Shown here piece by piece: positions 26,995 to 35,526 of a stretch of DNA of 64,000 nucleotides. The notes under the pieces are model-generated. The model had not been told where the DNA came from, did not search any database, and saw nothing but the letters and a program-made list of their open reading frames with translations. This DNA comes from GWE2-51-13 sp041736705 (GTDB lineage Bacteria > Bacillota_I > Bacilli_A > Erysipelotrichales > Erysipelotrichaceae): the NCBI GenBank assembly GCA_041736705.1, contig JBGSTC010000016.1, positions 1-64,000 of the forward strand, written 5' to 3'. Both the position numbers and the translations under genes were made by a program. Numbering within the stretch: the stretch's first letter is position 1; every line of letters starts with the position of its first letter.

Positions 26995-27832
26995 ATTCGA
27001 ATTCAACCACGACATCGACATGGCGTGGTGCCCGGGCTGCGGGAACTTCCCGTTGCGCAACATCATCGTGAAAGCATTGACGGAATTGGATCTCGATCCC
27101 TCGCAAGTCGTCTTCTCCTCAGGGATCGGACAGGCCGCCAAGATGCCGCAATACATCGACGCGAGTTATTTCAACGGTCTGCATGGACGGGCGTTCTCCG
27201 TCGCCACCGCCATTTCCTCGGTCAATCCGAGTTTGACGGTCATCGCCGAAGGCGGGGATGGCGACATGTACGGCGAAGGGGGCAACCACTTCATCCACAA
27301 CATCCGTCGCAATCCCAATTTGACCCACATCGTCCATAACAACATGATCTACGGATTAACGAAAGGCCAGGGTTCCCCGACCTCTCCGAAAGAATTGAAA
27401 ACCACCGTTCAAGTCGACGGCGTCTACAACGAACCCCTCAATCCGATGGCGTTGGCCGTCGCGATGGGGGCGACGTTCGTCGCAAGGGGCTTTTCCGGAG
27501 ATGCGGAAAAGACCAAGGAGTTGATCAAGAAAGCCATCCTGCATAAAGGCTATGCCTTGATCGACATCTTCCACCCCTGTGTCACCTTCAATAAAGTGAA
27601 TACCTTCGCCTGGTACAAGTCGCATACGTTCTGGCTGGATGAATCACACGATCCTTCGAATAAGGAAGCGGCGATGAAACTGGCGTTGGACGAAGATCGT
27701 CTTGCCTGCGGCGTCCTCTATCAAGCCGAAGCCCCTTCCTACGTGGAACGTCATCCCTTCTATCAAGGCGATCTGACCCCACTATACAAACGTGAACGCG
27801 ACCTAACCAAAGTCGCCGATCTCCTCAAATAG
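26987..27832 (+). CDS. korB: 2-oxoacid:acceptor oxidoreductase, beta subunit (KorB type)
   Basis: 281 residues. Binds thiamine diphosphate and a 4Fe-4S cluster: WCPGCGNF at about 13-20, then the TPP/Mg motif GGDGDMYGEGGNHFIH and the NNMIYGLTKGQGSPTS segment. A further Cys is in HPCVTFN. Length is normal for KorB/OorB. Translated with korA and followed by a bidirectional terminator. Confidence 0.95.
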   Translation: MTKFEFNHDIDMAWCPGCGNFPLRNIIVKALTELDLDPSQVVFSSGIGQAAKMPQYIDASYFNGLHGRAFSVATAISSVNPSLTVIAEGGDGDMYGEGGNHFIHNIRRNPNLTHIVHNNMIYGLTKGQGSPTSPKELKTTVQVDGVYNEPLNPMALAVAMGATFVARGFSGDAEKTKELIKKAILHKGYALIDIFHPCVTFNKVNTFAWYKSHTFWLDESHDPSNKEAAMKLALDEDRLACGVLYQAEAPSYVERHPFYQGDLTPLYKRERDLTKVADLLK

Positions 27833-27836
27833 ACAT

Positions 27837-27859
27837 AAAACCGACGATTCGTCGGTTTT
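27837..27859. terminator. bidirectional terminator
   Basis: AAAACCGACGA and TCGTCGGTTTT form a near-perfect hairpin with T-runs both ways, between the converging korB and 4Fe-4S protein genes. Confidence 0.85.
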
Positions 27860-28583
27860 ATTTTCGATTGATTTTGAGTTGCAGAACGCTTTTTGGACAC
27901 TCATCGACACAATTCGCACATTGGATGCAATCCAATGATCGTATGCTTCCCTGCTTCATCGCTTCACTCACCTGAATGCTCATCGGACAGACCGCGTCGC
28001 AACGATGACAAGCGATGCATTTTGAAGGTTCGCTGACGACTCTCAAGCGGGGCAATTTCATCGCTTCCGAAATCTTGGAACCGGCTTCCATAAACGGCGA
28101 CATCCAGCAAATCCCGTGACATGCGCCCCGTTTTCCGATCAAGATCGTGAGCGTGAAGAACACAAGAACCACCAAAAGATACGTGATGTATTTGATCGGT
28201 TCATCGACCGAAACGCCGCTTTCGGTTAAGTGAAGCGGATTGATCCCTTTAATTCCCCCGGCGACGACGAACGATGCGCAAAGGATCGAGAACCATAATC
28301 CGAAAACACCGTAACGAGCGATTCTCAATCTTTTGGCATTCACCTTCTTGGGGTTGACGGGAAGCAGGATCTCCGCGAGCCCCCCCATCGGACAGAACCA
28401 CGCACACCACGCTCTTCCCAAGAACAACGATGCAAGAAACATCAAGCCGAACGAAATCAGACTCCCGGTAACGATCCCCGACAACGCCCCGTCGATGACG
28501 ACATAGGGGGAGAAGTAGTTCATTGTCATCGGAAAGAGCAGCAACGATACCACCAACAGGATTCTTCTAGTTTTCTGTCTCAT
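27858..28583 (-). CDS. membrane 4Fe-4S binding protein (NapH/YccM-like)
   Basis: 241 residues. About five membrane helices (7-160), a CAWFCPMGG motif typical of NapH/CcoG-like proteins, then two ferredoxin clusters in the last 60 residues (CIACHRCDAVCP and CIQCANCVDECP). It likely passes electrons between the membrane quinone/flavin pool and a partner. Its start overlaps the end of the PadR gene by 17 bp, so PadR regulates it. The redox partner is not seen. Confidence 0.9.
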   Translation of the reverse strand: MRQKTRRILLVVSLLLFPMTMNYFSPYVVIDGALSGIVTGSLISFGLMFLASLFLGRAWCAWFCPMGGLAEILLPVNPKKVNAKRLRIARYGVFGLWFSILCASFVVAGGIKGINPLHLTESGVSVDEPIKYITYLLVVLVFFTLTILIGKRGACHGICWMSPFMEAGSKISEAMKLPRLRVVSEPSKCIACHRCDAVCPMSIQVSEAMKQGSIRSLDCIQCANCVDECPKSVLQLKINRK

Positions 28584-29127
28584 GTTTCTTTCTCTTTTCT
28601 AGATAAACCATGGTTTCATCACACCAATCCAGATAGGCTTGGTAAACCTTTTGACCGAAATCGACGACTCTCAGGATATCGCCATGATTCTCCGCCTCGT
28701 CGACGATCCCTTCCAATTCACTTGAAACCATCTTCAGAAGGAAGGATTGTTTGAGATTTCGCTGTCTGAATTCCTCCACATGTCCCTTCATGACTTCCAC
28801 ATCCATATCTTTAAGAAAGTACAGTTTGAGGAGGATTTCATAGCGTACCGATTCTTCTTCGACGGGAAGCGACAGCCACTCTTTCAACTTCTTTCTCCCT
28901 TGTTGGGTCAACGCATACGTCTTTCGGCTACGCGTACTGGAAGCATCGATCGTCGAGACGATGCTTCCTTCTTTCTCAAGCGAGTTCAATTGAGGGTACA
29001 GTTGGCCATAACTCTCGTTCCAGAAGAACGAAAACCTGAGATCGATGAACTTCTTGATTTCATACCCGCTCATCGCCTGGTCGCTCAACATGCCCAAGAT
29101 CACATATTGTGTTCGGTTCGGTTTCAT
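28567..29127 (-). CDS. PadR family transcriptional regulator (long form)
   Basis: 186 residues. N-terminal winged helix (YVILGMLSDQAMSGYEIKKFI; SYGQLYPQLNSLEKEGSI; KTYALTQQGRKKL) and a C-terminal helical dimerisation domain of the Vir/PadR-C type with EEFRQRNLKQSF. It is translated ahead of the membrane ferredoxin protein. An 8-bp perfect inverted repeat overlaps its -10 box, indicating autorepression. Confidence 0.93.
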   Translation of the reverse strand: MKPNRTQYVILGMLSDQAMSGYEIKKFIDLRFSFFWNESYGQLYPQLNSLEKEGSIVSTIDASSTRSRKTYALTQQGRKKLKEWLSLPVEEESVRYEILLKLYFLKDMDVEVMKGHVEEFRQRNLKQSFLLKMVSSELEGIVDEAENHGDILRVVDFGQKVYQAYLDWCDETMVYLEKRKKHETEN

Positions 29128-29136
29128 ACTTTTCCT

Positions 29137-29155
29137 ATATATCTTTCAGATATAT
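29137..29155. promoter_or_regulatory. candidate PadR operator
   Basis: ATATATCT, 3-bp spacer TTC, AGATATAT: a perfect 8-bp inverted repeat that touches the -10 box and likely transcription start. Confidence 0.72.
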
Positions 29156-29181
29156 TATATCGTGCAGGATCCTTTTGTCAA
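29154..29181 (-). promoter_or_regulatory. PadR/ferredoxin-protein operon promoter
   Basis: Consensus TTGACA, 16-bp spacer, consensus TATAAT reading left. Strong promoter covered on its downstream side by the operator. Confidence 0.85.
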
Positions 29182-29191
29182 CCATAAAAAA

Positions 29192-29207
29192 ACGGTCTTT
29201 CGACCGT
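29192..29207 (-). terminator. terminator of the diguanylate cyclase gene
   Basis: ACGGTC, loop GAAA, GACCGT then TTTTTTT on the minus strand. Confidence 0.8.
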
Positions 29208-30523
29208 CAAGTCCGGGGTGATTTTGTCTTGTATACCGTTTGGTTTCGACCATTGCGTTTCGCCTCGTAAAGGTTCTTGTCCGCTTGGTCGATCAAATCA
29301 TTGACGCTTAAGCCTTCCAGATACGAAGATACGCCGATACTGATGGTGATGTGGATTTTATCGCTGAAGACATGGTTTTCGACTTCTTTGCGGATCTTTT
29401 CCGCGACACCCAGGGCATCGACCCCTCCGGTCGATTCCAAAACGACCAGGAATTCTTCCCCGCCGAAGCGACCGACCAAGTCGGTCCCGCGTACGCACGT
29501 CTTCAGCACGTCCCCGAGTTCCTTCAAGATCGCATCCCCCGTCAGATGACCGAAAGTATCGTTGATGTTCTTGAAGTGGTCGATGTCGACCATCAAAACG
29601 GAGAACACGGTACGATACCGCAGAAAATGCTTAATCTCTTCCCCCAGCCGCTCGTAGATGTATCGATGGTTATGCAGACCGGTCAATCCGTCCAACACCG
29701 CCAAGTTCCGCAACAGTTCGTTCTGCGTCTCGACCAACTCTTTCTCCTTGTTGAGTTCGCGGAAAATGATTTCCTGCGGTTCTTCGATCACCTTCACGAT
29801 CATGACCCGGTAAATGAAATAGAACGAAAGGATCCTGAGGTAATGTCCGATCAGGTTGATCAGGTCGTTCGTTCCGACATACAGCGAGAAAGCGAGCTCG
29901 GAAGCGATCAGTAAAAAAAGCGCAGTCGTCAACAAACGGAAACTGTGGGCTTCGAATTTATCGCGATACTGGAATAGGTTATAGATCGATAACAACAGAA
30001 GGATGATGATGAGGCTCTCCGCGAGGATCATGTTGGTGGAGAGCGATCCATCGGGGTTGGGGGCGATCGGGAAGTTCCCGAAGAGAAGGACGGATGCGAA
30101 GATGCCGGCGGTTACCAGGAAGTAAATCAGGAAGAGCCATTGAGGGTACAAGGTTCTTTTGCGTCTGAAACCGCGGAAAGAGAACAGGAAAACCAGGCTC
30201 TCGAAAAGACGGGCGGCGATCCACAATTGGTCCGGAAGTTGATGGATGTCTGAAAGGAGTCCGAATTCCGGATAGGATAAGGTATGGAAGACATCCAGGA
30301 CGGCGATGAAGACGAAAGCGATCCCGATATTGATCAGATAGTTGTTTTTCAAAAAACGCATCGAGTTCATGGTAATCAAAAAAATCGTCACGCCGATCAA
30401 CACGCTGAAAAACTCGGCCAACGTGTGGAAGACAAGATAATTGTACACGCTGCTGAAGTAGAGTGCGATGAGGACGATGATGGTGATGGATCCGTAGATG
30501 ATTTTCGAGCTGCGGTTTCCCAC
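29207..30523 (-). CDS. diguanylate cyclase with MASE3-like membrane domain
   Basis: 438 residues. About seven to eight membrane helices (10-245) with the FHTLSYPEFG-type MASE3 pattern, a short coiled coil (250-272) and a GGDEF domain. The active site is GGEEF at 354-358 (RFGGEEFLVV). The allosteric I-site Arg345-X-X-Asp348 (RGTD) lies five residues upstream, so product inhibition by c-di-GMP is expected. No EAL domain. It synthesises c-di-GMP that could act on the GEMM-I riboswitch at 61733. Confidence 0.94.
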   Translation of the reverse strand: MGNRSSKIIYGSITIIVLIALYFSSVYNYLVFHTLAEFFSVLIGVTIFLITMNSMRFLKNNYLINIGIAFVFIAVLDVFHTLSYPEFGLLSDIHQLPDQLWIAARLFESLVFLFSFRGFRRKRTLYPQWLFLIYFLVTAGIFASVLLFGNFPIAPNPDGSLSTNMILAESLIIILLLLSIYNLFQYRDKFEAHSFRLLTTALFLLIASELAFSLYVGTNDLINLIGHYLRILSFYFIYRVMIVKVIEEPQEIIFRELNKEKELVETQNELLRNLAVLDGLTGLHNHRYIYERLGEEIKHFLRYRTVFSVLMVDIDHFKNINDTFGHLTGDAILKELGDVLKTCVRGTDLVGRFGGEEFLVVLESTGGVDALGVAEKIRKEVENHVFSDKIHITISIGVSSYLEGLSVNDLIDQADKNLYEAKRNGRNQTVYKTKSPRT

Positions 30524-30597
30524 TGTTTCCCCTCCCCTTGTCCGAGAAGATCGTTTGATATTATTATACTCTATATTGCGTTTTTCACAAAGAAAAA

Positions 30598-30620
30598 CCC
30601 CGCCGAGAGGATCGACGGGG
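30598..30620 (-). terminator. terminator of the ketone-body operon
   Basis: CCCCG-C-CGA loop TCG-A-CGGGG with leftward TTTTTCTTTG; 18 bp after the GntP stop. Confidence 0.78.
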
Positions 30621-30637
30621 AGAAAGGGAGGACAGTC

Positions 30638-31987
30638 TTAGTAGATACCCATGACCGCAAGGATGATGGCGGGGATGGTGGCGACGATCGGCATGATGAG
30701 CGAAACGACCATGATGTCGATGTAGGAGTCTTTGTGGGACATGCCGGTGTTGTTTAAGAGGGTTAAGACGGCTCCGTTATGCGGTAGGGTGTCCAAACCG
30801 CCGGAAGACAGGGAAGCGATACGATGGAAGGCTTGGGCTTCGATTCCCGAGGTCTTCGCCAATTCCATGTACTTCGAACCGAGGGCGGCCAAGGCGATGC
30901 CCATGCCGCCGGAAGCGGATCCAGTCGCGCCGGCCATCAGGTTGACGGCGACGGACAAGGAAATCAAAGGGTTGCCCGGAACGGCGAGGACGATGTTGGT
31001 CAAATCGGTGAATCCCGGAACGGCGCGGACGACGGCTCCGAAACCGACGGCGGCGGCGGTGTTCAAGATCGCGCCGATGGCGCCTTGGGAACCGACGGTC
31101 AACGATTTGATGAAGAGATTACGTTTCTTGAGGTTGAAGAGGAAGACAAGCACGATGCCGGACAAGAGCGCGTAGATGATGAATTCGCTGTTGGAACGGC
31201 CGGCTGCGAGTTGTTCGGGGGTGAACTTGACATAGAGCGGCATCAGGTTCAGGACACCGATGACGACGATCAGAGGGATCATGGCGACCAATACGTTGGG
31301 CATGTCGCTCTTATCGATGACGGTACCGGCATGTTTGGCATCGGGTTCGGTGTAGAATTCACCCTTCGCTTCGATCTTCTTGCGTTTCCATTCCATATAG
31401 AAGAGCCCGCCGAAGAATAAGACTGCGGTCGCAACCAAGCCCATGATCGGACCGGCGGTCGCCGTAGTGCCGAAATAGGTGGTCGGGATGAGGTTTTGGA
31501 TCTGGGGGGTACCCGGAACGGCGGTCATCGTGAAGGTGAACGCACCCAGCGCGATGGCGCCCGGGATGAGTTTGCGGGAGATGTTGGCTTCTTTGAACAT
31601 CGCCAAAGCCAACGGGTAGATGGCGAAGACGACGACGAACAAGGAGACGCCGCCTAAGGTCAAGACGGCACAAGCAAGGACGATGGCGGCGATGGCGCTC
31701 TTGGCGCCCAGTTTGGACGTCAGGAAGATCGCGATCGATTTGGCGCCGCCGGTGGTTTCCATGAGGTTACCGAAGATGGCGCTCAACATGAACGCGGGGA
31801 ACCAGCTCTTGACGAAGCCGACCAAACCGGTCATGTAGGGTCCCATATACGTCGAGATGATGTCGAGTCCGCCGGCGAACGCGACGACCGCGGCACACAG
31901 GGGGGCGACCCATACGATGGAATACCCTTTCAAAGCGAGATACATCAACAAGGCTAGTCCGATGAAAATTCCAAATAGACTGGTCAT
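30638..31987 (-). CDS. GntP family permease (probable 3-hydroxybutyrate/short-chain acid transporter)
   Basis: 449 residues with about 12 hydrophobic helices. GntP features: GNLMETTGGAKSIA, VVFAIYPLALAMFKEAN, a Gly-rich LMAGATGSASGGMGIAL region and LSSGGLDTLPHNGAVLTLL. GntP proteins co-transport gluconate or other organic acids with protons. Because it is the last gene of an operon with 3-hydroxybutyrate dehydrogenase, CoA-transferase and thiolase, the substrate is more likely 3-hydroxybutyrate or acetoacetate; that is inference from context. Confidence 0.9.
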   Translation of the reverse strand: MTSLFGIFIGLALLMYLALKGYSIVWVAPLCAAVVAFAGGLDIISTYMGPYMTGLVGFVKSWFPAFMLSAIFGNLMETTGGAKSIAIFLTSKLGAKSAIAAIVLACAVLTLGGVSLFVVVFAIYPLALAMFKEANISRKLIPGAIALGAFTFTMTAVPGTPQIQNLIPTTYFGTTATAGPIMGLVATAVLFFGGLFYMEWKRKKIEAKGEFYTEPDAKHAGTVIDKSDMPNVLVAMIPLIVVIGVLNLMPLYVKFTPEQLAAGRSNSEFIIYALLSGIVLVFLFNLKKRNLFIKSLTVGSQGAIGAILNTAAAVGFGAVVRAVPGFTDLTNIVLAVPGNPLISLSVAVNLMAGATGSASGGMGIALAALGSKYMELAKTSGIEAQAFHRIASLSSGGLDTLPHNGAVLTLLNNTGMSHKDSYIDIMVVSLIMPIVATIPAIILAVMGIY

Positions 31988-32034
31988 AGTTACTCTCCTT
32001 TCAATGAGTAGATCTATTGAATCAAAGCGCTACC

Positions 32035-32796
32035 TTATGCGGCTGTCCATCCGCCATCGATGGTCATCGTCGATCCCGTGATCATGGCGGCTTCGTCTGC
32101 ACAGAGGAACTTCACGACGTTGGCGACTTCCGAGGGTTCAAGCATTTTCTTGACGGCGGCTTTCGCCAACATGATTTTCGTGATGACTTCTTCTTCGGGG
32201 ATGCCGTGGGTCGCCGCTTGCGCCGTGATCTGTTTGTCGACCAAAGGCGTACGGACATACGACGGGCAGATCGAATTGACGGTGATGCCGTACGCTCCGC
32301 CTTCCAAGGCAGCCGTCTTGGTCAACCCGGCCAAGCCGTGTTTCGCGGAGACATAGGCGGATTTGAATTCGGAAGCGACCAAGCCGTGGATCGAGTTCAA
32401 GTTGATGACGCGTCCCCACTTCTGGTTCTTCATGAACGGCCAAGAGTATTTGGTAAGAAGGAACGGGGCCGTCAGCATCAATGCCTGCATGAAGTCCCAC
32501 TTGTCTTCCGGGAAATCTTCGATCGGGGAAACGGTTTGGATACCGGCGACGTTGACAAGCACATCGACGGTGTTGTGGCGTAGGACGGTTTGGTCGACGA
32601 CGTTCTTGCAATCGGCACGCTTACTGAGGTCGGCGACGACGTAGGTTGCGTTCAACCGTTCGCAATGCGCCTTCAACTGCTCTTCATTGATATCGACCAT
32701 GACAACTTTGCATTGTTCCTGGGCGAACATTTCGGCGATCGCCAATCCGATTCCGCTGGCGGCACCGGTAACGATACAGACTTTTTCTTTTAACAT
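32035..32796 (-). CDS. 3-hydroxybutyrate dehydrogenase (SDR family)
   Basis: 253 residues. NAD-binding TGAASGIG at 10-17, NVAG at 82-85 and the catalytic Ser135, Tyr148, Lys152 (YVSAK). The length and C-terminal GSTMTIDGGWTA fit D-3-hydroxybutyrate dehydrogenase, which oxidises 3-hydroxybutyrate to acetoacetate. Operon context (CoA-transferase and thiolase upstream) supports this over other SDR activities. Confidence 0.9.
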   Translation of the reverse strand: MLKEKVCIVTGAASGIGLAIAEMFAQEQCKVVMVDINEEQLKAHCERLNATYVVADLSKRADCKNVVDQTVLRHNTVDVLVNVAGIQTVSPIEDFPEDKWDFMQALMLTAPFLLTKYSWPFMKNQKWGRVINLNSIHGLVASEFKSAYVSAKHGLAGLTKTAALEGGAYGITVNSICPSYVRTPLVDKQITAQAATHGIPEEEVITKIMLAKAAVKKMLEPSEVANVVKFLCADEAAMITGSTMTIDGGWTAA

Positions 32797-32856
32797 GTGT
32801 TCCTCCTGTTTTTTCGTTAAAAGCAGTATTTTCGGGATTTCGTTGTGATTTCCCGT

Positions 32857-33513
32857 TTACTCCATGGATTTCAAATCGTCGGCGATGATCAATGTGGGTT
32901 GGGTGACCGCCTGGACTTGTTCGACCGTGAATTCCGGATTGATTTCCTTGAGGACCAATCCTTCCTTGGTCACTTCGATGACGCCCATTTCCGTGACGAT
33001 GAGGTCGACTTCGCCCCGTGCGGTCAACGGTAGGTAGCATTCGTTGAGGATTTTGGCTTCCCCTTTGGCCGTGTGTTCCATCGCGACGATGACTTTACGC
33101 GCCCCGGAGAGAAGATCCATCGCCCCGCCCATGCCCGGAACCAATTTGCCCGGGATCATATAGTTGGCGATGTTGCCGTGGGCATCGACTTGCAACGCAC
33201 CCAGCACGGTGAGATCCACATGCCCTCCGCGGATGATCCCGAAGGACGTGGCGCTATCGAAGAACATGCCGCCCGGTAGGATGGTGACGGGTTTACCGCC
33301 CGCATTGGTGATGAATTCATCGAAGTTTGTTTCATCCGGGGTCGGTCCAAGACCGACGAACCCGTTCTCGGATTGAAACCAGACATTTTTTCCGCCGTTG
33401 ACGAAGTTGGCGACCAAGGTCGGAAGCCCGATCCCCAGGTTGCAGACATCCCCGTCGCGAAGTTCTTTCGCGACCCGGCGTGCGATGTATTCTTGGATGA
33501 GTTGCTTATCCAT
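32857..33513 (-). CDS. 3-oxoacid/acetate CoA-transferase, subunit B
   Basis: 218 residues. Beta subunit of the AtoA/ScoB/CtfB family. The catalytic Glu49 lies in QSENGFVG; GIGLPTLVANFV at the N-terminus and GGAMDLLSGARKVIV in the middle are family motifs. With subunit A it moves CoA from an acyl-CoA to acetoacetate (or butyrate). The start overlaps subunit A by 8 bp. Confidence 0.94.
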   Translation of the reverse strand: MDKQLIQEYIARRVAKELRDGDVCNLGIGLPTLVANFVNGGKNVWFQSENGFVGLGPTPDETNFDEFITNAGGKPVTILPGGMFFDSATSFGIIRGGHVDLTVLGALQVDAHGNIANYMIPGKLVPGMGGAMDLLSGARKVIVAMEHTAKGEAKILNECYLPLTARGEVDLIVTEMGVIEVTKEGLVLKEINPEFTVEQVQAVTQPTLIIADDLKSME

Positions 33514-34159
33514 GGTTGGTGCCCTCCACGATGTAATTGACGAAGACGCCCGGGCAGTGGACCGTATCGGGATCCAGCACGTCGACGATCTTAAGAGCTT
33601 CGACGATCGTGATATCGGCCGCGGCGGCCATGATCGGGTTGAAGTTGCGGGTCGATCCGTGGTAGTTCAGATTCCCGTACTTGTCGGCGGTATTGGCGAA
33701 GATCAGCGCGACATCGGCGTGCAAGGGTTCTTCAAGCAGGAATTCTTTCCCGCCCACGACCACTTTCTGTTTGCCTTCTTCGACTTTCGTCCCCAATCCC
33801 GTCGCGGTCAGAAACCCGCCTAAGCCATATCCTGCGCAACGGATTTGTTCGACCAAGGTCCCCTGCGGAACCAAGACGACTTCCGTTTCGCCTTCCATCA
33901 TCTGACGACCGGTTTCCTTGTTGGTGCCGACGTGGGAAGCGATGATTTTACTGAATTGTTTACTGACGACCAGTTTCCCGACACCCTTGTCGACGAATCC
34001 GCTGTCGTTGCAGATGAGGGTCAGGTTCTTGGTCCCTTTGGCGACCAGTGCGTCGATCAGAAGTTCCGGCGTACCGACGCCCAGGAATCCTCCGATCATC
34101 ACGACGTCGCCGTCTTTGATTTTATCGACCGCTTCGATGATGCTGATTTGTTTGTTCAT
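33506..34159 (-). CDS. 3-oxoacid/acetate CoA-transferase, subunit A
   Basis: 217 residues from the ATG at 34159 (AGAGGAACC upstream); the in-frame start 18 bp earlier sits inside the thiolase gene. Alpha subunit of the AtoD/ScoA/CtfA family: GDVVMIGGFLGVGTPELLID, LTLICNDSGFVDKGVG, and CAGYGLGGFLTATGLG. Binds CoA together with subunit B. Confidence 0.94.
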   Translation of the reverse strand: MNKQISIIEAVDKIKDGDVVMIGGFLGVGTPELLIDALVAKGTKNLTLICNDSGFVDKGVGKLVVSKQFSKIIASHVGTNKETGRQMMEGETEVVLVPQGTLVEQIRCAGYGLGGFLTATGLGTKVEEGKQKVVVGGKEFLLEEPLHADVALIFANTADKYGNLNYHGSTRNFNPIMAAAADITIVEALKIVDVLDPDTVHCPGVFVNYIVEGTNHG

Positions 34160-34166
34160 GGTTCCT

Positions 34167-35345
34167 CTATCTCTCAACGATCATGGAGATGCCCTGTCCT
34201 CCGCCGATGCACAAGGTCGCAAGTCCGTGTTTCGCATCGCGCTTCACCATTTCATGGATCAGACTGACGAGGATACGCGCACCGCTGGCACCGATCGGAT
34301 GGCCAAGGGCGATGGCTCCGCCGTTGACGTTCACGATGTCGGGATTCAGATTCAATTCTTGCATGACGCTCAGGGCTTGGGCGGCGAAGGCTTCGTTGGC
34401 TTCGATCAAGTCAAGATCTTCCACCGTCAAGTTCGCTTTTTCAAGGGCTTTACGTGTCGCAGGGATCGGTCCGGTCCCCATCAGTTGGGGATCGACGCCG
34501 GCCGAGGCATAGGAGGTGATGGTGACCAAGGCTTTCAAGCCGAGTTCATCCGCTTTTTCTTTACTCATGAGTACGAACGCCGCGGCTCCGTCGTTGATTC
34601 CCGACGCGTTGGCGGCGGTCACGACGCCGTCTTTCTTAAAGGCGGGGCGTAGTTTCGCCAATCCTTCCAGTGTCGTATTCGGTTTGGGATATTCATCCGT
34701 CGCGACGATGATCGGATCGCCCTTTTTCTGAGGGATCAGAATCGGAACGATTTCATCGACGAACTTCCCGTCGGCGATCGCTTGGATCGCACGGTGTTGG
34801 CTCTGGACGGAGAAACGATCCAGTTGCTCCCGAGTGAATCCATACTTCTCGGCGATGTTTTCCGCGGTGATCCCCATATGGACATCGCTGAAGGCATCCG
34901 TCAACCCGTCATGGACCATCGTATCGACCAACTGACCATCCCCCATGCGCTGACCCCAACGGGCGCCAGGCAGGATGTAGGCGGATTGGCTCATGTTTTC
35001 GGTTCCGCCGGCGACGACGACTTGTGCATCCCCCGCCAGAATCGACTGCATCGCCAACTGGACGGCTTTGAGTCCCGATCCGCAGACCTTGTTGACGGTG
35101 AAGGACGGAACCTCGATCGGCAATCCGGCATGGACGCTGACTTGACGCGCGACGTTTTGTCCCAGTCCGGCCTGAAGCACGTTCCCGAAAATCAATTCAT
35201 CGACCAGATCGGCGGAAATATTCGCGCGGCTTATAGCTTCCTTAACGACGGCGGTACCGAGCTCGACGGCGGAAACCGATTTTAGGCTTCCCCCGAAACT
35301 TCCGATGGCGGTTCTGACGGCAGAAACGATCACAACATCTTTCAT
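34167..35345 (-). CDS. acetyl-CoA acetyltransferase (thiolase)
   Basis: 392 residues from the ATG at 35345, which has AAGGAG upstream; an ATG 15 bp earlier overlaps that site. Catalytic residues: Cys88 (NKVCGSGLKAV), the His in GHPIGASGARI and the Cys in CIGGGQG near the C-terminus. It splits acetoacetyl-CoA to two acetyl-CoA, or runs in reverse. First gene of a five-gene operon; a promoter and a cre-like site lie upstream. Confidence 0.96.
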   Translation of the reverse strand: MKDVVIVSAVRTAIGSFGGSLKSVSAVELGTAVVKEAISRANISADLVDELIFGNVLQAGLGQNVARQVSVHAGLPIEVPSFTVNKVCGSGLKAVQLAMQSILAGDAQVVVAGGTENMSQSAYILPGARWGQRMGDGQLVDTMVHDGLTDAFSDVHMGITAENIAEKYGFTREQLDRFSVQSQHRAIQAIADGKFVDEIVPILIPQKKGDPIIVATDEYPKPNTTLEGLAKLRPAFKKDGVVTAANASGINDGAAAFVLMSKEKADELGLKALVTITSYASAGVDPQLMGTGPIPATRKALEKANLTVEDLDLIEANEAFAAQALSVMQELNLNPDIVNVNGGAIALGHPIGASGARILVSLIHEMVKRDAKHGLATLCIGGGQGISMIVER

Positions 35346-35357
35346 AATGTTCTCCTT

Positions 35358-35416
35358 CATGTGAATTATTTACATCGATTGTTGAATCACAAACATTAAG
35401 CGCTTACATTCACATG
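35358..35416. promoter_or_regulatory. long-range inverted repeat, candidate LysR-protein site
   Basis: CATGTGAA at 35358-35365 and TTCACATG at 35409-35416 are perfect 8-bp inverted arms 43 bp apart, in the region between the thiolase operon and the divergent LysR gene. One arm lies in the promoter spacer. A LysR tetramer could bridge them. Confidence 0.45.
35395..35408 (-). promoter_or_regulatory. candidate cre (CcpA) site
   Basis: Minus-strand TGTAAGCGCTTAAT, 12 of 14 positions of the symmetric TGTAAGCGCTTACA form. It overlaps the -10 box of the thiolase operon, which would allow carbon catabolite repression. Confidence 0.6.
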
Positions 35417-35431
35417 ATAATCGAGCGTCAA
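35403..35431 (-). promoter_or_regulatory. thiolase operon promoter
   Basis: Leftward TTGACG, 17-bp spacer, TGTAAG. The weak -10 fits an activator-dependent promoter. Confidence 0.6.
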
Positions 35432-35526
35432 CCTTTTTACTAATACTAGAATTTTATAGATTGTATAACTTGTAGTTATCGATTAGAATGGAAATACATT
35501 GCGTCCTCTTGGACAAGGAAATCACC

